Position numbers and translations under genes: made by a program. 25,063 nt of DNA, from contig USDP01000002.1 of NCBI GenBank assembly GCA_900553545.1, forward strand, positions 1 through 25,063. Reading direction: 5' to 3'. The stretch's first letter is position 1; the number at the start of each line of letters is the position of its first letter. The stretch is from an uncultured Eubacteriales bacterium. GTDB taxonomy: Bacteria > Bacillota > Clostridia > Oscillospirales > Oscillospiraceae. This document shows, in pieces, positions 1 through 7,110 of this stretch. A model generated the notes under the pieces. That model saw only the letters and a list, made by a program, of their open reading frames with translations, was not told where the DNA came from and searched no databases.

Positions 1-89
1 ACAATTTGGCCATTTGGAATTTTACAACGCCGCACGCGATCTTGATGATGGCGGGTCGCCAGCATTTTACGGATACGGCTTGTAGGGGC
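1..89. repeat. dispersed intergenic repeat, copy 1
   Basis: Positions 1-55 are identical to 18017-18071, and similarity continues with a few changes to about position 89 (18105 in the other copy). It includes the GATCTTGATGATGGCGG core, also present at 10715-10764 and, reversed and shorter, at 20629-20650. The window begins inside the element, so its left end is unknown. No coding signal is convincing here. Confidence 0.85.
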
Positions 90-114
90 CGATACCCTCA
101 TCGGCCCCTACAAG
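79..114. repeat. palindromic repeat with GTAGGGGCCGAT arms
   Basis: A perfect 15-bp inverted repeat (79-93 against 100-114) with a 6-nt loop ACCCTC. Fourteen bp of the arms recur exactly at 7846-7879, where only the first loop base differs (GCCCTC). This is a REP-like palindrome; no function is evident. Confidence 0.85.
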
Positions 115-154
115 CGCTTCTGAAAACCCCTGTCCGCCCCTGCAAGTACACAGA

Positions 155-183
155 AAACGCGGCCCGCTATGCGGGCCGCGTTT
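155..183 (-). terminator. terminator of the lexA-LUD unit
   Basis: A 13-bp perfect stem (155-167 with 171-183) and a 3-nt loop lie 11 nt beyond the LUD stop codon. On the minus strand the stem ends in a short T run. This fits a rho-independent terminator. Confidence 0.8.
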
Positions 184-194
184 GTATTTTCGAT

Positions 195-794
195 TCAATA
201 TCCAAGCGTTTCGCCGATCAGGAAGATCTCGGTTCTGCCGATGCCGCCCATCGGCCGCGTCTGGACAACGTAGCCCTTGCAGATGCGGTCGGGGCTATGG
301 CAGTCGTGACAGCGCATCGGATCGGCCAGGGCGCAGGGCGTCTGACAGTGGAGACGTCTGGCGTTCAGCGGCGCGGCGACATTGCGCGCGCGGTCGATGG
401 CGGCCTCCAGCGTCGGGGCCAGCTTGTTCACGCCGACGAGGTAGATCACGTGCTCGCGCCCATAGAGCGACGCTGCGACGCGGTTGCCCGTGCCGTCGAT
501 GTTGACCAGTGCGCCCGTCTCGCTGACGGCGTTGGCCGAGAGGAGATAGACCTCCGCCGCCATCGCGTTTTTTCTTGCCTCCGCCCCAGGCTGCTGCCAG
601 TGCCAAAAGACGGTATTTTCCCGGGAAAGGCGGTCGCCGAGGCCTATCTGCTCCACCGTGACGCTCCCGCCGATGCCGATGGTCTTGCCCTTCAGCTCCG
701 CGCAGAGCGCGTCCGCGGCCTCCGCCGCTGTGGCAAACCAGCGCGCGTCGAATCCGTTTTCCAGCAGCGCACGCAGCGCCTTTTCCACGTTCAT
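195..794 (-). CDS. LUD domain protein (DUF162, lactate utilization family)
   Basis: A 199-residue cytoplasmic protein of the LUD/DUF162 family, relatives of LutC/LutB-type lactate-oxidation proteins; stand-alone members have no settled reaction. The call rests on a GIGGSVT segment near residue 40, a SANAVSETGALVNIDGTGNR stretch, and a C-terminal cysteine cluster (CQTPC, then CHDC and C) followed by the family's usual ending around GRTEIFLIGETLGY. The ATG at 794 was chosen because GGAGGAG precedes it at good distance; the open frame continues upstream through lexA only as a shadow. It starts 17 nt after the lexA stop with no visible promoter or terminator between, so it is probably co-transcribed with lexA and hence possibly DNA-damage regulated (inference). 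The substrate cannot be read from the sequence. Confidence 0.85.
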   Translation of the reverse strand: MNVEKALRALLENGFDARWFATAAEAADALCAELKGKTIGIGGSVTVEQIGLGDRLSRENTVFWHWQQPGAEARKNAMAAEVYLLSANAVSETGALVNIDGTGNRVAASLYGREHVIYLVGVNKLAPTLEAAIDRARNVAAPLNARRLHCQTPCALADPMRCHDCHSPDRICKGYVVQTRPMGGIGRTEIFLIGETLGY

Positions 795-811
795 AGCTGC
801 TCCTCCTGTCG

Positions 812-1390
812 TTAATATTCGCGGATCAGGGCCTTCACGCGGCCCAGAATTTTTGCCTCGTTGCCGGGAATCGGCTCGTAGCTCGGGTTTTCGGGCATGA
901 GCCAGACGTCGCGCCCCGTCTTTTTCAGGCGCTTCACCGTCGCCGAATCGTCGAGCAGAGCCACGACAATCTGTCCGTTTTCCGCGTCCGGCTGCGGCCG
1001 GACGACAACCTTGTCGCCGTCGAGGATGCCCGCACCGATCATCGAATCGCCGCGCACGCGCAGCACGAAGCAGCCCGACTCGCCGTCCCACGGGATATAG
1101 CCCTCGATGTTTTCCGTCGCGAGGATCGGCACGCCCGCCGTCACCACGCCGACGACCGGGATGCGGTCGGCCCGCTGGGCGTCGGGGAGGGAGATGGCGC
1201 GCTTTTTCATCTCGTCCATCTCGATCAGGCCCGCGTCGCGCAGGGCGTTGAGGTGATAGTGTACGGTCGCCGTGGATTGCAGACCGACGGCGTTGCAGAT
1301 CTCGCGCACGGTGGGCGCGTAGCCGTGTTCATTCATAAATTGGGTCAGAAAGTTCAAAATCTGCTCGCGTTTGTTGCTCGTCCGTGCCAT
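812..1390 (-). CDS. lexA: LexA repressor, SOS regulator
   Basis: A 192-residue LexA, the transcriptional repressor of the SOS response, which cleaves itself when RecA is activated by single-stranded DNA. Residues 1-65 form the winged helix-turn-helix. The cleavage bond is Ala85-Gly86 in VVTAGVP, and the catalytic dyad is Ser116 (GDSMIGAGI) and Lys153 (ATVKRL). All are present, so the protein should be active. The ATG at 1390 is preceded by GGGAGG and matches the family N-terminus; a longer open frame upstream would read through the promoter and is rejected. It has its own promoter with a LexA-box-like palindrome, which implies autoregulation. The LUD gene follows 17 nt downstream. Confidence 0.97.
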   Translation of the reverse strand: MARTSNKREQILNFLTQFMNEHGYAPTVREICNAVGLQSTATVHYHLNALRDAGLIEMDEMKKRAISLPDAQRADRIPVVGVVTAGVPILATENIEGYIPWDGESGCFVLRVRGDSMIGAGILDGDKVVVRPQPDAENGQIVVALLDDSATVKRLKKTGRDVWLMPENPSYEPIPGNEAKILGRVKALIREY

Positions 1391-1418
1391 AGCAGCGCCT
1401 CCCAGTGATTCTGCATCC

Positions 1419-1447
1419 AGTATAGCACAGGCACGGCAAAAAATCAA
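1419..1447 (-). promoter_or_regulatory. lexA promoter
   Basis: On the minus strand, TTGATT (1442-1447), a 17-nt spacer and TATACT (1419-1424) with a TGC extended -10. This is a good sigma-A type promoter ending about 28 nt before the lexA start codon. Confidence 0.75.
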
Positions 1448-1459
1448 ACATTTGTTTTG
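1445..1459. promoter_or_regulatory. putative LexA box (SOS operator)
   Basis: CAAACATTTGTTTTG contains the palindrome AAACATTTGTTT and agrees at 11 of 14 positions with the Firmicute SOS box CGAACRNRYGTTYG (my comparison by eye). It overlaps the -35 element of the lexA promoter, where a repressor would block transcription. No other copy was noticed in the window. Confidence 0.6.
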
Positions 1460-1486
1460 TCTAACTGTGGAAATTTTCGTCCTGTC

Positions 1487-2371
1487 TCATAGACCGGACA
1501 GATCAAATTTAGGAATATAGTCCTGGATCGCGGAGGAAAAGTCCTGTGTATAGCCGTTTTCGATGTCGCAAAGTTCGAGATACGAGCAGACGGCGGCATA
1601 CTCATTCTCGGTGATGTGCCGGTCGAAGGGCGGCATGTTTTTCGCGCGGCCCATCGGGACATACTGGCTCATCAGGCTGAACCAGACGCCTTTCCCGTGA
1701 AAATGCTCCGAAAACCAGTCGAGTACGCCGAGCGAATTGTCCACGCAGCCGGGCAGGACAAGGTGCCGCACGATCATCCCGCGCTGCATCACGTCGTCCT
1801 CGATCTGCGCCGGGCCGACCTGCCGGTACATCTCCTCGATGGCCGCTGTGGCGACCTCCGGATAACCCGGCGCGGCGGAGAGCGTTTTCGCCAGCGCGGG
1901 ATCGGAATATTTCATGTCCGGCAGATAGATGTCGACGAGTCCTTCCAGCTCGCGCAGCGTCTCCACGCGCTCATAGCCGCCGCAGTTGTAGACGACCGGG
2001 ACGGGCAGCTTCGGCGTCAGGGCCGGGAGAATGGACGGCAGGAAATGCGTCGGCGTGACGAGTTCGATGTTCTGTGCGCCGTCGTCGATCAGCCGTTCAA
2101 ACGTCTCGCGCAGCGCGGCAGGGGAGAGCAGCTTTCCAAAATTCTGATGCGAAATCTCATCGTTCTGACAATAGAGGCAGCCGAGCGTACAGCCTGAGAA
2201 GAAAACCGTCCCCGCGCCGTAGGCTGCGGAAATGATCGGCTCTTCCCAATAGTGCAGCATCGCCTTTGCCGCGAACAGCTCGTCCGGCATCCGGCAGAAG
2301 CCCAACTGTCCCGCTGTCCGGTCGACGCCGCATCTTCGCGGACATAGTTCGCAGTGCGCATAATTCAGCAT
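1487..2371 (-). CDS. radical SAM protein, PflA/PflX-like
   Basis: A 294-residue radical SAM protein resembling the pyruvate formate-lyase activating enzyme homologue group (PflX, COG1313). The radical SAM [4Fe-4S] motif CxxxCxxC is Cys61, Cys65 and Cys68 in FFSGCTLGCLYCQN. Four N-terminal cysteines (7, 10, 14, 26) in a CELCPRRCG context are typical of this group and may bind a second metal centre. The ATG at 2371 is preferred over a frame 13 codons longer because a GGGGGGATCAGG purine-rich site precedes it. No formate-lyase gene lies nearby, so the target of activation is unknown. It has its own promoter and is followed by lexA on the same strand. Confidence 0.88.
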   Translation of the reverse strand: MLNYAHCELCPRRCGVDRTAGQLGFCRMPDELFAAKAMLHYWEEPIISAAYGAGTVFFSGCTLGCLYCQNDEISHQNFGKLLSPAALRETFERLIDDGAQNIELVTPTHFLPSILPALTPKLPVPVVYNCGGYERVETLRELEGLVDIYLPDMKYSDPALAKTLSAAPGYPEVATAAIEEMYRQVGPAQIEDDVMQRGMIVRHLVLPGCVDNSLGVLDWFSEHFHGKGVWFSLMSQYVPMGRAKNMPPFDRHITENEYAAVCSYLELCDIENGYTQDFSSAIQDYIPKFDLSGL

Positions 2372-2400
2372 CCTGATCCCCCCGTTTTCCGTCTTTGAAC

Positions 2401-2429
2401 AGTATAGCAAGCTTCAACGCTTTACACAA
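2401..2429 (-). promoter_or_regulatory. promoter of the radical SAM gene
   Basis: On the minus strand, TTGTGT (2424-2429), 17 nt, and TATACT (2401-2406) with a TGC extended -10. The -35 is weak, but the extended -10 is identical to that of lexA. Confidence 0.6.
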
Positions 2430-2449
2430 GTCCTTTCTTATGCTAAACT
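2421..2449 (+). promoter_or_regulatory. promoter of the lipoprotein gene
   Basis: TTTACA (2421-2426), 17 nt, and TAAACT (2444-2449) with a TGC extended -10. It overlaps the divergent radical SAM promoter, so the two promoters may compete for polymerase. Confidence 0.65.
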
Positions 2450-2466
2450 ATCGTCGAGGTGAACGT

Positions 2467-3012
2467 ATGAAACAGACCATTCTCGCGGTAACGGCCGCGG
2501 CCCTTATATTTCTGTCCGCCTGCAGGGCGACCACACTTCCCGCCGATGTACCCGTCGAGTCTGCAAAGCCTGAAACGAGCGCTGCCGATCCGCAGAGCAC
2601 GCCGGAGGAGGTTGAGACGCTCCCGGCCGATGAGCTGAAACCAGAGTCCGTCGTCGACGGCTGGTTTGACGAGCCGCAGACCGTCCAGGACGACATTGAG
2701 GAAGTTGTGACCTACACACTCAGTATCCCGCATCTGACGCTAGCGTCCGACGCGGCCAGCGCGACAATCAATGATGGTATGGGACAGCTCCAGTCTGCGC
2801 TCGAGAGCTATGCTGACGATGAGGTCTACAAGGCTGCGCTCGACGCGCAGGCGATGGCCTTTGTCGACGGCGACTACACAATTTCGATGGCAGATGGCAA
2901 GCTGATTCTGACCTATACGCTCTCTGTCCGCTATGGGGCGGACGGTGCGGCTGAGGTCACGGAGAAAATCTACACATTCGATGCCGCGACCGGCGAGCGG
3001 CTTGCGGCGTGA
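2467..3012 (+). CDS. lipoprotein with DUF3298-like domain
   Basis: A 181-residue predicted lipoprotein. The signal peptide ends in the lipobox LSAC with the lipidated cysteine at residue 19, so the mature protein should be anchored outside the membrane. A low-complexity Pro/Glu/Ser/Ala linker follows (about 20-60). A C-terminal domain with alternating strands and the ending YTFDAATGERL resembles DUF3298 (also seen in RsiV- and PdaC-like proteins); I hold this family call loosely. No catalytic residues stand out. The ATG at 2467 follows GAGGTGAACGT. A parS site begins 1 nt after its stop codon, and the rRNA methyltransferase follows 70 nt on, possibly in the same transcript. Confidence 0.8.
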   Translation: MKQTILAVTAAALIFLSACRATTLPADVPVESAKPETSAADPQSTPEEVETLPADELKPESVVDGWFDEPQTVQDDIEEVVTYTLSIPHLTLASDAASATINDGMGQLQSALESYADDEVYKAALDAQAMAFVDGDYTISMADGKLILTYTLSVRYGADGAAEVTEKIYTFDAATGERLAA

Positions 3013-3013
3013 G

Positions 3014-3029
3014 TGTTTCACGTGAAACA
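3014..3029. promoter_or_regulatory. parS centromere site 1
   Basis: TGTTTCACGTGAAACA is a perfect palindrome identical to the well-known Bacillus-type parS site bound by ParB/Spo0J for chromosome segregation. Confidence 0.95.
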
Positions 3030-3052
3030 TTCCAAGCCGCAAGCCCGAGCTG

Positions 3053-3068
3053 TGTTTCACGTGAAACA
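3053..3068. promoter_or_regulatory. parS centromere site 2
   Basis: A second perfect TGTTTCACGTGAAACA, centred 39 bp from the first and ending 14 nt before the start codon of the downstream methyltransferase gene. Confidence 0.95.
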
Positions 3069-3082
3069 AATTGGAGAACGTT

Positions 3083-4444
3083 ATGAAAGCAAACGAAAAT
3101 TACAGCGTTGAGATCGTTGGCGCGGCGATCGACGGGCGCGGCATTGCGCGGGTCGAAGGCCAGGTGCTCTTTGTGCCGGGCGCGCTGCCCGGCGAACGCT
3201 GCCTTGTCCGCGTCGTGAACATCGGCAAGACCGCCGCGCACGGGAAGCTCCTGCGCGTGGAAGCTGCCTCGCCGCACCGCATCGAGGCGGACTGTCCCTA
3301 TTTTCCGGCCTGCGGCGGCTGCGATTTCCGCCATGCGGATTATGCACTGGAAACGGAGCTGAAGCGCCAGCGCGTGCTGGATGCACTGAACCGGATCGGC
3401 GGCTGCGGGCTGGAAAACCTGAAAATCACAGGCGCGACGGAGCAGGACGGCTACCGCAACAAGGTACAGTACCCGGTACAGGAGCAGAATGGCCGCGCCG
3501 AGGCGGGCTTTTTCTCCGCCGGGACGCACCGCGTCATCCCGATCGCGCACTGCCGCATCCAGCCGGACTGTGCCGACGCGATCCGCGCGGCGGTGCTCCG
3601 CTGGATGGCGCAGTACAAGATCCGCGCCTACGACGAAAAAACCGGGCGCGGCTACATCCGCCACATTTACATCCGCCGCGGCGCGGTCAGCGGCGAGACG
3701 CTCGTCTGCATCAGTGCAAACTGCAAACAGCTCCCGCGCAGCGCAGAGCTGACCGCGGCCATTCGCGCCGCAGCGCCGGACGTGACGTCCATTGTCTTCA
3801 CGCCGAACGAAAAAAAGGGGAACACCATCCTCGGCGACACGTTCCTGCCGCTTTATGGACCCGGCTGGATTCAGGACACGCTGTGTGGCCTGACGTTCCG
3901 ACTCAGCCCGGCGGCGTTCTATCAGGTCAATCACGATCAGGCAGAGATCCTGTATCGAAAGGCGCTGCAATTCGCGGCTCTCACCGGAACGGAAACAGTG
4001 CTCGACCTCTACTGCGGCACCGGCACGATCACGCTCTGTCTCGCGCGCGAGGCCGGGCGGGCCGTCGGCGTGGAGGTTGTGCCGCAGGCCATTGAGGACG
4101 CGAAGGAGAACGCCAAACGCAACGGCCTCGCGGATAAGACGGAATTTTACTGCATGGACGCCGGGCAGGCCGCGCAGATGTTCGCGGCCAGAGGGGAACG
4201 GCCCGACGTCATCGTCGTCGATCCGCCGCGCAAGGGCGTCAGCCCGGATGTCATCGAGGCGATGGCCGCGATGGGTCCGCGGCGCATCGTCTACGTCTCG
4301 TGCGATCCCGCGACGCTCGCCCGCGACGTCAAGCTTTTGCGGGAACGCGGCTATGCGCTGCAAACCGCCGAGGCCGTCGACCTCTTCCCAAGATGTGCCC
4401 ATATTGAGACGGTATGTCTCTTATCCCGGCAGGAAGGAGCATAA
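3083..4444 (+). CDS. rlmD: 23S rRNA (uracil-C5)-methyltransferase, RlmD/RlmCD type
   Basis: A 453-residue TrmA/RumA-family enzyme that transfers a methyl group from S-adenosylmethionine to C5 of a uridine, in this group usually in 23S rRNA (U1939 and/or U747). An N-terminal TRAM-like RNA-binding domain (about 1-60) is followed by iron-sulfur cysteines Cys71, Cys77 and Cys80 plus a later cysteine. The AdoMet site LDLYCGTGTI lies near 306. The catalytic Cys407 is in YVSCDP and the general-base Glu442 in HIET. The ATG at 3083 has GGAG 6 nt upstream; a TTG four codons earlier is less likely. The exact target base cannot be told from sequence. It follows the parS pair, and a terminator lies just downstream. 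Confidence 0.92.
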   Translation: MKANENYSVEIVGAAIDGRGIARVEGQVLFVPGALPGERCLVRVVNIGKTAAHGKLLRVEAASPHRIEADCPYFPACGGCDFRHADYALETELKRQRVLDALNRIGGCGLENLKITGATEQDGYRNKVQYPVQEQNGRAEAGFFSAGTHRVIPIAHCRIQPDCADAIRAAVLRWMAQYKIRAYDEKTGRGYIRHIYIRRGAVSGETLVCISANCKQLPRSAELTAAIRAAAPDVTSIVFTPNEKKGNTILGDTFLPLYGPGWIQDTLCGLTFRLSPAAFYQVNHDQAEILYRKALQFAALTGTETVLDLYCGTGTITLCLAREAGRAVGVEVVPQAIEDAKENAKRNGLADKTEFYCMDAGQAAQMFAARGERPDVIVVDPPRKGVSPDVIEAMAAMGPRRIVYVSCDPATLARDVKLLRERGYALQTAEAVDLFPRCAHIETVCLLSRQEGA

Positions 4445-4457
4445 CCGCAAACGTTCT

Positions 4458-4492
4458 GCCGCCCATTGGAGTGATCCTGTGGGCGGCTTCTT
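4458..4492 (+). terminator. terminator after rlmD
   Basis: An 8-bp stem GCCGCCCA/TGGGCGGC (4458-4465 with 4480-4487), a 14-nt loop and a TTCTTT tail. It starts 14 nt after the rlmD stop. Confidence 0.65.
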
Positions 4493-4533
4493 TGATGAAA
4501 TGCGAAGAACACTTACAAACAGGAGCTGATGCT

Positions 4534-5541
4534 ATGGAACAGCGGGTAAGAATTTGTGATATTGCAGAGGAATTGGGGCTGAGCACAGCAACGGTTTCCA
4601 ATGTGATCCACGGAAAAACGAATAAGGTTTCCGACGCAACCGTTCAGCGGGTGATGGCGCTGCTGGAACGGCGGCAGTAAATCCCCAGCATGGCCGGGAT
4701 CTTGCTGGCACAAAACCGCTCCGGAATCATCGGTGTGTTCATCCACGAGCACGAGAAATATGAGGGCCGTACGCTGGAGGATTTCTTTATTTCTTCCTCG
4801 CTGAACTGCCTCTCCGCTGAAATTGAGTCCAATGGGCAATTTATGATGGTGAAACGGGCAAAGCATGCGGAAGAGATCATCCGGTTTGCATCGATGTGGA
4901 ATATGGATGGGATCGTGGTCATCGGTTTTTGCAATCAGGATTATACCGATCTGCGCAGCCATATGCGGATTCCCTTTGTCGTTTACGATGGCGATTGTGC
5001 GCATCCGGAGCGAATTGTGAACATCACCATTGACAATTTCGACGGCGGATATCAGGTGGGCCGTCACTTCCGGGAATTGGGGCATGCAGCTGCCCTCTGT
5101 ATTTCTGACAACGCCATCTGCGTGGATCGGAAGCGCTTTCAGGGCTTCTGCGCAGGTTTTGCCCCCGGAAAGGCCGAGCTGTTGGTGGTTCCCATGCAGA
5201 AGGAGCCGCGCTGGGAATTTTACCGGGCACAGATGCACCGGCTGCGGCAGGTCTCTGCCATCTTTGCGGTATCGGATTATTACGCCATAGACCTGATGCA
5301 TTTTTTGACGGCGCATGGATTTTCCGTGCCCGGGGACATTTCCATCGCAGGCTTTGACGACACGCCGATGTGCGAAATGGTGCATCCGGCCCTGACCACC
5401 GTCAGGCAGGACGGCACCCTGCGCGCAGAAATTGCCGTTGAAACGCTGCGGGAGCTGCGGAAGGGCGCACACATCGATCCTGAGATCAGATTGCCGGTCT
5501 TATTGGTGGTGCGCAGCAGCACCGGAAAGCGGAATACGTGA
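4534..5541 (+). pseudogene. LacI-family regulator interrupted by one in-frame stop
   Basis: Reading through one stop gives a 335-residue LacI/GalR-family repressor of normal length. Codons 1-48 hold the helix-turn-helix (DIAEELGLSTATVSNVI). Codon 49 is TAA (4678-4680), and from codon 50 the same frame continues with IPSMAGILLAQNRSGIIGVF, the usual hinge and start of the sugar-binding-protein-like domain, then family motifs near the end (DISIAGFDDTP). Family members carry Tyr at this hinge position (YxPN/YIPS), so a TAT or TAC to TAA change is the simplest explanation. AGGAG precedes the ATG at 4534. An internal ATG at 4690 could express the effector domain without the DNA-binding part, but no clear ribosome site supports this. 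It probably once controlled the MATE gene 106 nt downstream. A base-calling error cannot be excluded. Confidence 0.85.
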
Positions 5542-5546
5542 ATCTG

Positions 5547-5572
5547 CACAAAATCATTCTTTTGATTTTGTG
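5547..5572. repeat. inverted repeat after the lacI-type gene
   Basis: A 10-bp perfect stem (5547-5556 with 5563-5572) with a 6-nt loop, 5 nt after the regulator's stop. There is no T tract, so it is not a clear terminator; it might be a regulatory dyad. Confidence 0.5.
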
Positions 5573-5575
5573 AGA

Positions 5576-5591
5576 GGTTATGCGCTTAACC
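5576..5591. promoter_or_regulatory. putative LacI-family operator
   Basis: GGTTATGCGCTTAACC is a 16-bp palindrome with one mismatched pair and a central CG, the typical shape of LacI/GalR operators. It ends 1 nt before the -35 element of the MATE promoter. Confidence 0.55.
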
Positions 5592-5592
5592 T

Positions 5593-5621
5593 TTGCATTT
5601 CGCTCTCTCGGAATTTACAAT
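5593..5621 (+). promoter_or_regulatory. promoter of the MATE gene
   Basis: TTGCAT (5593-5598), a 17-nt spacer and TACAAT (5616-5621), 26 nt before the start codon. Confidence 0.65.
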
Positions 5622-5647
5622 AGGAGCAAACAGAGCCGGGAGATGGC

Positions 5648-7018
5648 ATGATGAAGTCGAACGATCACTTCTTTCAATCCGTGTACGCGCTGGCGATCCC
5701 TGTGGCGCTGCAATCCATGCTGCAATCCTCTTTCAGTATGGTGGATCAAATTATGATCGGTCAGCTGGGGGAGATCCAGGTGGCCGGCGTGGGGCTGGCC
5801 GGAAAGTTCGCCTCCATTTATGCCGTACTGATCTCTGCGATTGGCGCGGCGGCCGGGATCATGATTTCTCAATATCTGGGGCAGGAGAACAACCGTGGCG
5901 TCCGGCGGAGCTTTTTTGCAAATCTGCTGCTGAGCGGCGGCATTGCAGGTATATTTACCGCGGTCTGTATTCTGTTCCCCGAACGGATCATGGGCGCATA
6001 CACGCGGGATGCGCAGACCCGCCAGACCGCAGCGGAATATCTGGCGTTGATCTCCGGTACGTTCGTTCCCATGGCCGGAGCGGCACTGCTCTCCACGCTG
6101 CTGCGCTGCCGGGAAAGACCCCGGCTGCCGTTGTATGCCAGTATTGCGGCGGCGCTGTTGAATACGGGGCTGAATTACATTCTGATCTTCGGAAAGCTCG
6201 GGCTTGCGCCCATGGGTATAAAGGGCGCGGCCATTGCCACGGTTCTTTCCCAATGTGAGAATCTGCTGCTGATGCTGCTGATGCTTCCCCGAGCGCTGCT
6301 TGCGCGAACAGAGAACGAACCGCAAAGGGCTTTGCTGGCGCAATTTCACTGGAGGCAGTATTTATCCCTGCTGCTGCCGCTGCTGGTCTGCGAGGCCATG
6401 TGGAGCTTGGGTGAAAACGTCTATGCTGCGATCTACGGACACATCAGCACCGATGCCAGCGCCGCGATGACCCTGACGAATCCCGTACAGGGTGTTGTGA
6501 TCGGTGCGCTGTGCGGGCTGTCTCAGGCAGCCGGTGTCATCATCGGGAAGCGGCTGGGCAGAGGGGAAACAGAGGACGCCTATTGGGCGGCGAAAAGACT
6601 GCTGATCTATGGGCTTGCCGGGGCATTGATGCTCTCTGTCGCGGTGATGTTGCTCAACGGTGTCTATGTGAAGCTCTATCAGGTGGAGGAAACGGTCAAA
6701 GCCACAACCCGGCAGCTCCTCTTTGCATACGCTCTGGTTGTCCCATTTAAGGTGCTGAATATGATCCTCGGCGGCGGCATCCTGCGCGGCGGCGGCCAAA
6801 CCAAATATGTCATGTTCATTGATGGGATCGGTACGTGGTGCTGCGGCGTTCCGCTGGGACTGTTGAGCGCGTTTGTTTTGCACCTGCCTGTTGCCTGGGT
6901 CTATTTTCTTCTGTCGCTGGAGGAATGTCTCCGCTTTGGTTTTTCAATGGCAGTCTTCCGCAGAAAAAAGTGGATGCGCCGGCTGGATGCCGGTGCGCAG
7001 CCCAGCGGACTTCCTTGA
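5648..7018 (+). CDS. MATE family efflux transporter
   Basis: A 456-residue integral membrane protein of the multidrug and toxic compound extrusion family, exporters that exchange substrates for Na+ or H+. Two homologous halves are visible. The first opens with LAIPVALQSMLQSSFSMVDQ, and the second with LPLLVCEAMWSLGENVYAAI near residue 240. About 12 hydrophobic segments and the family length support the call. The start is one of two adjacent ATGs (5648 or 5651), after GGGAG. The substrate is unknown. The gene has its own promoter with a LacI-like palindrome and lies downstream of the broken regulator. Regulator and transporter are on the plus strand, against the leftward fork and unlike lexA, rnhA and gyrA, so they may be an inserted pair (inference). 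Confidence 0.93.
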   Translation: MMKSNDHFFQSVYALAIPVALQSMLQSSFSMVDQIMIGQLGEIQVAGVGLAGKFASIYAVLISAIGAAAGIMISQYLGQENNRGVRRSFFANLLLSGGIAGIFTAVCILFPERIMGAYTRDAQTRQTAAEYLALISGTFVPMAGAALLSTLLRCRERPRLPLYASIAAALLNTGLNYILIFGKLGLAPMGIKGAAIATVLSQCENLLLMLLMLPRALLARTENEPQRALLAQFHWRQYLSLLLPLLVCEAMWSLGENVYAAIYGHISTDASAAMTLTNPVQGVVIGALCGLSQAAGVIIGKRLGRGETEDAYWAAKRLLIYGLAGALMLSVAVMLLNGVYVKLYQVEETVKATTRQLLFAYALVVPFKVLNMILGGGILRGGGQTKYVMFIDGIGTWCCGVPLGLLSAFVLHLPVAWVYFLLSLEECLRFGFSMAVFRRKKWMRRLDAGAQPSGLP

Positions 7019-7068
7019 AAAGGACTGAGACAGCGCCGCGCATCTGCTGAATTGTGCGGTGCGGCCTT

Positions 7069-7110
7069 AAAAAACATCCACATCTTCGCAGGAAGATGTG
7101 GATGTTTTAT
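7069..7110. terminator. bidirectional terminator between MATE gene and rnhA
   Basis: A 14-bp perfect stem (7074-7087 with 7092-7105) and 4-nt loop, flanked by six A on the left and TTTTATTT on the right, so it can end transcripts from both directions. It overlaps the end of rnhA, which is convergent with the MATE gene. Confidence 0.9.

Noticed and set aside
2740..3069. Small minus-strand frame with two MFHVKH peptides
   Set aside because: The repeated peptide is just the translation of the two parS palindromes; the rest is antisense to the lipoprotein gene.
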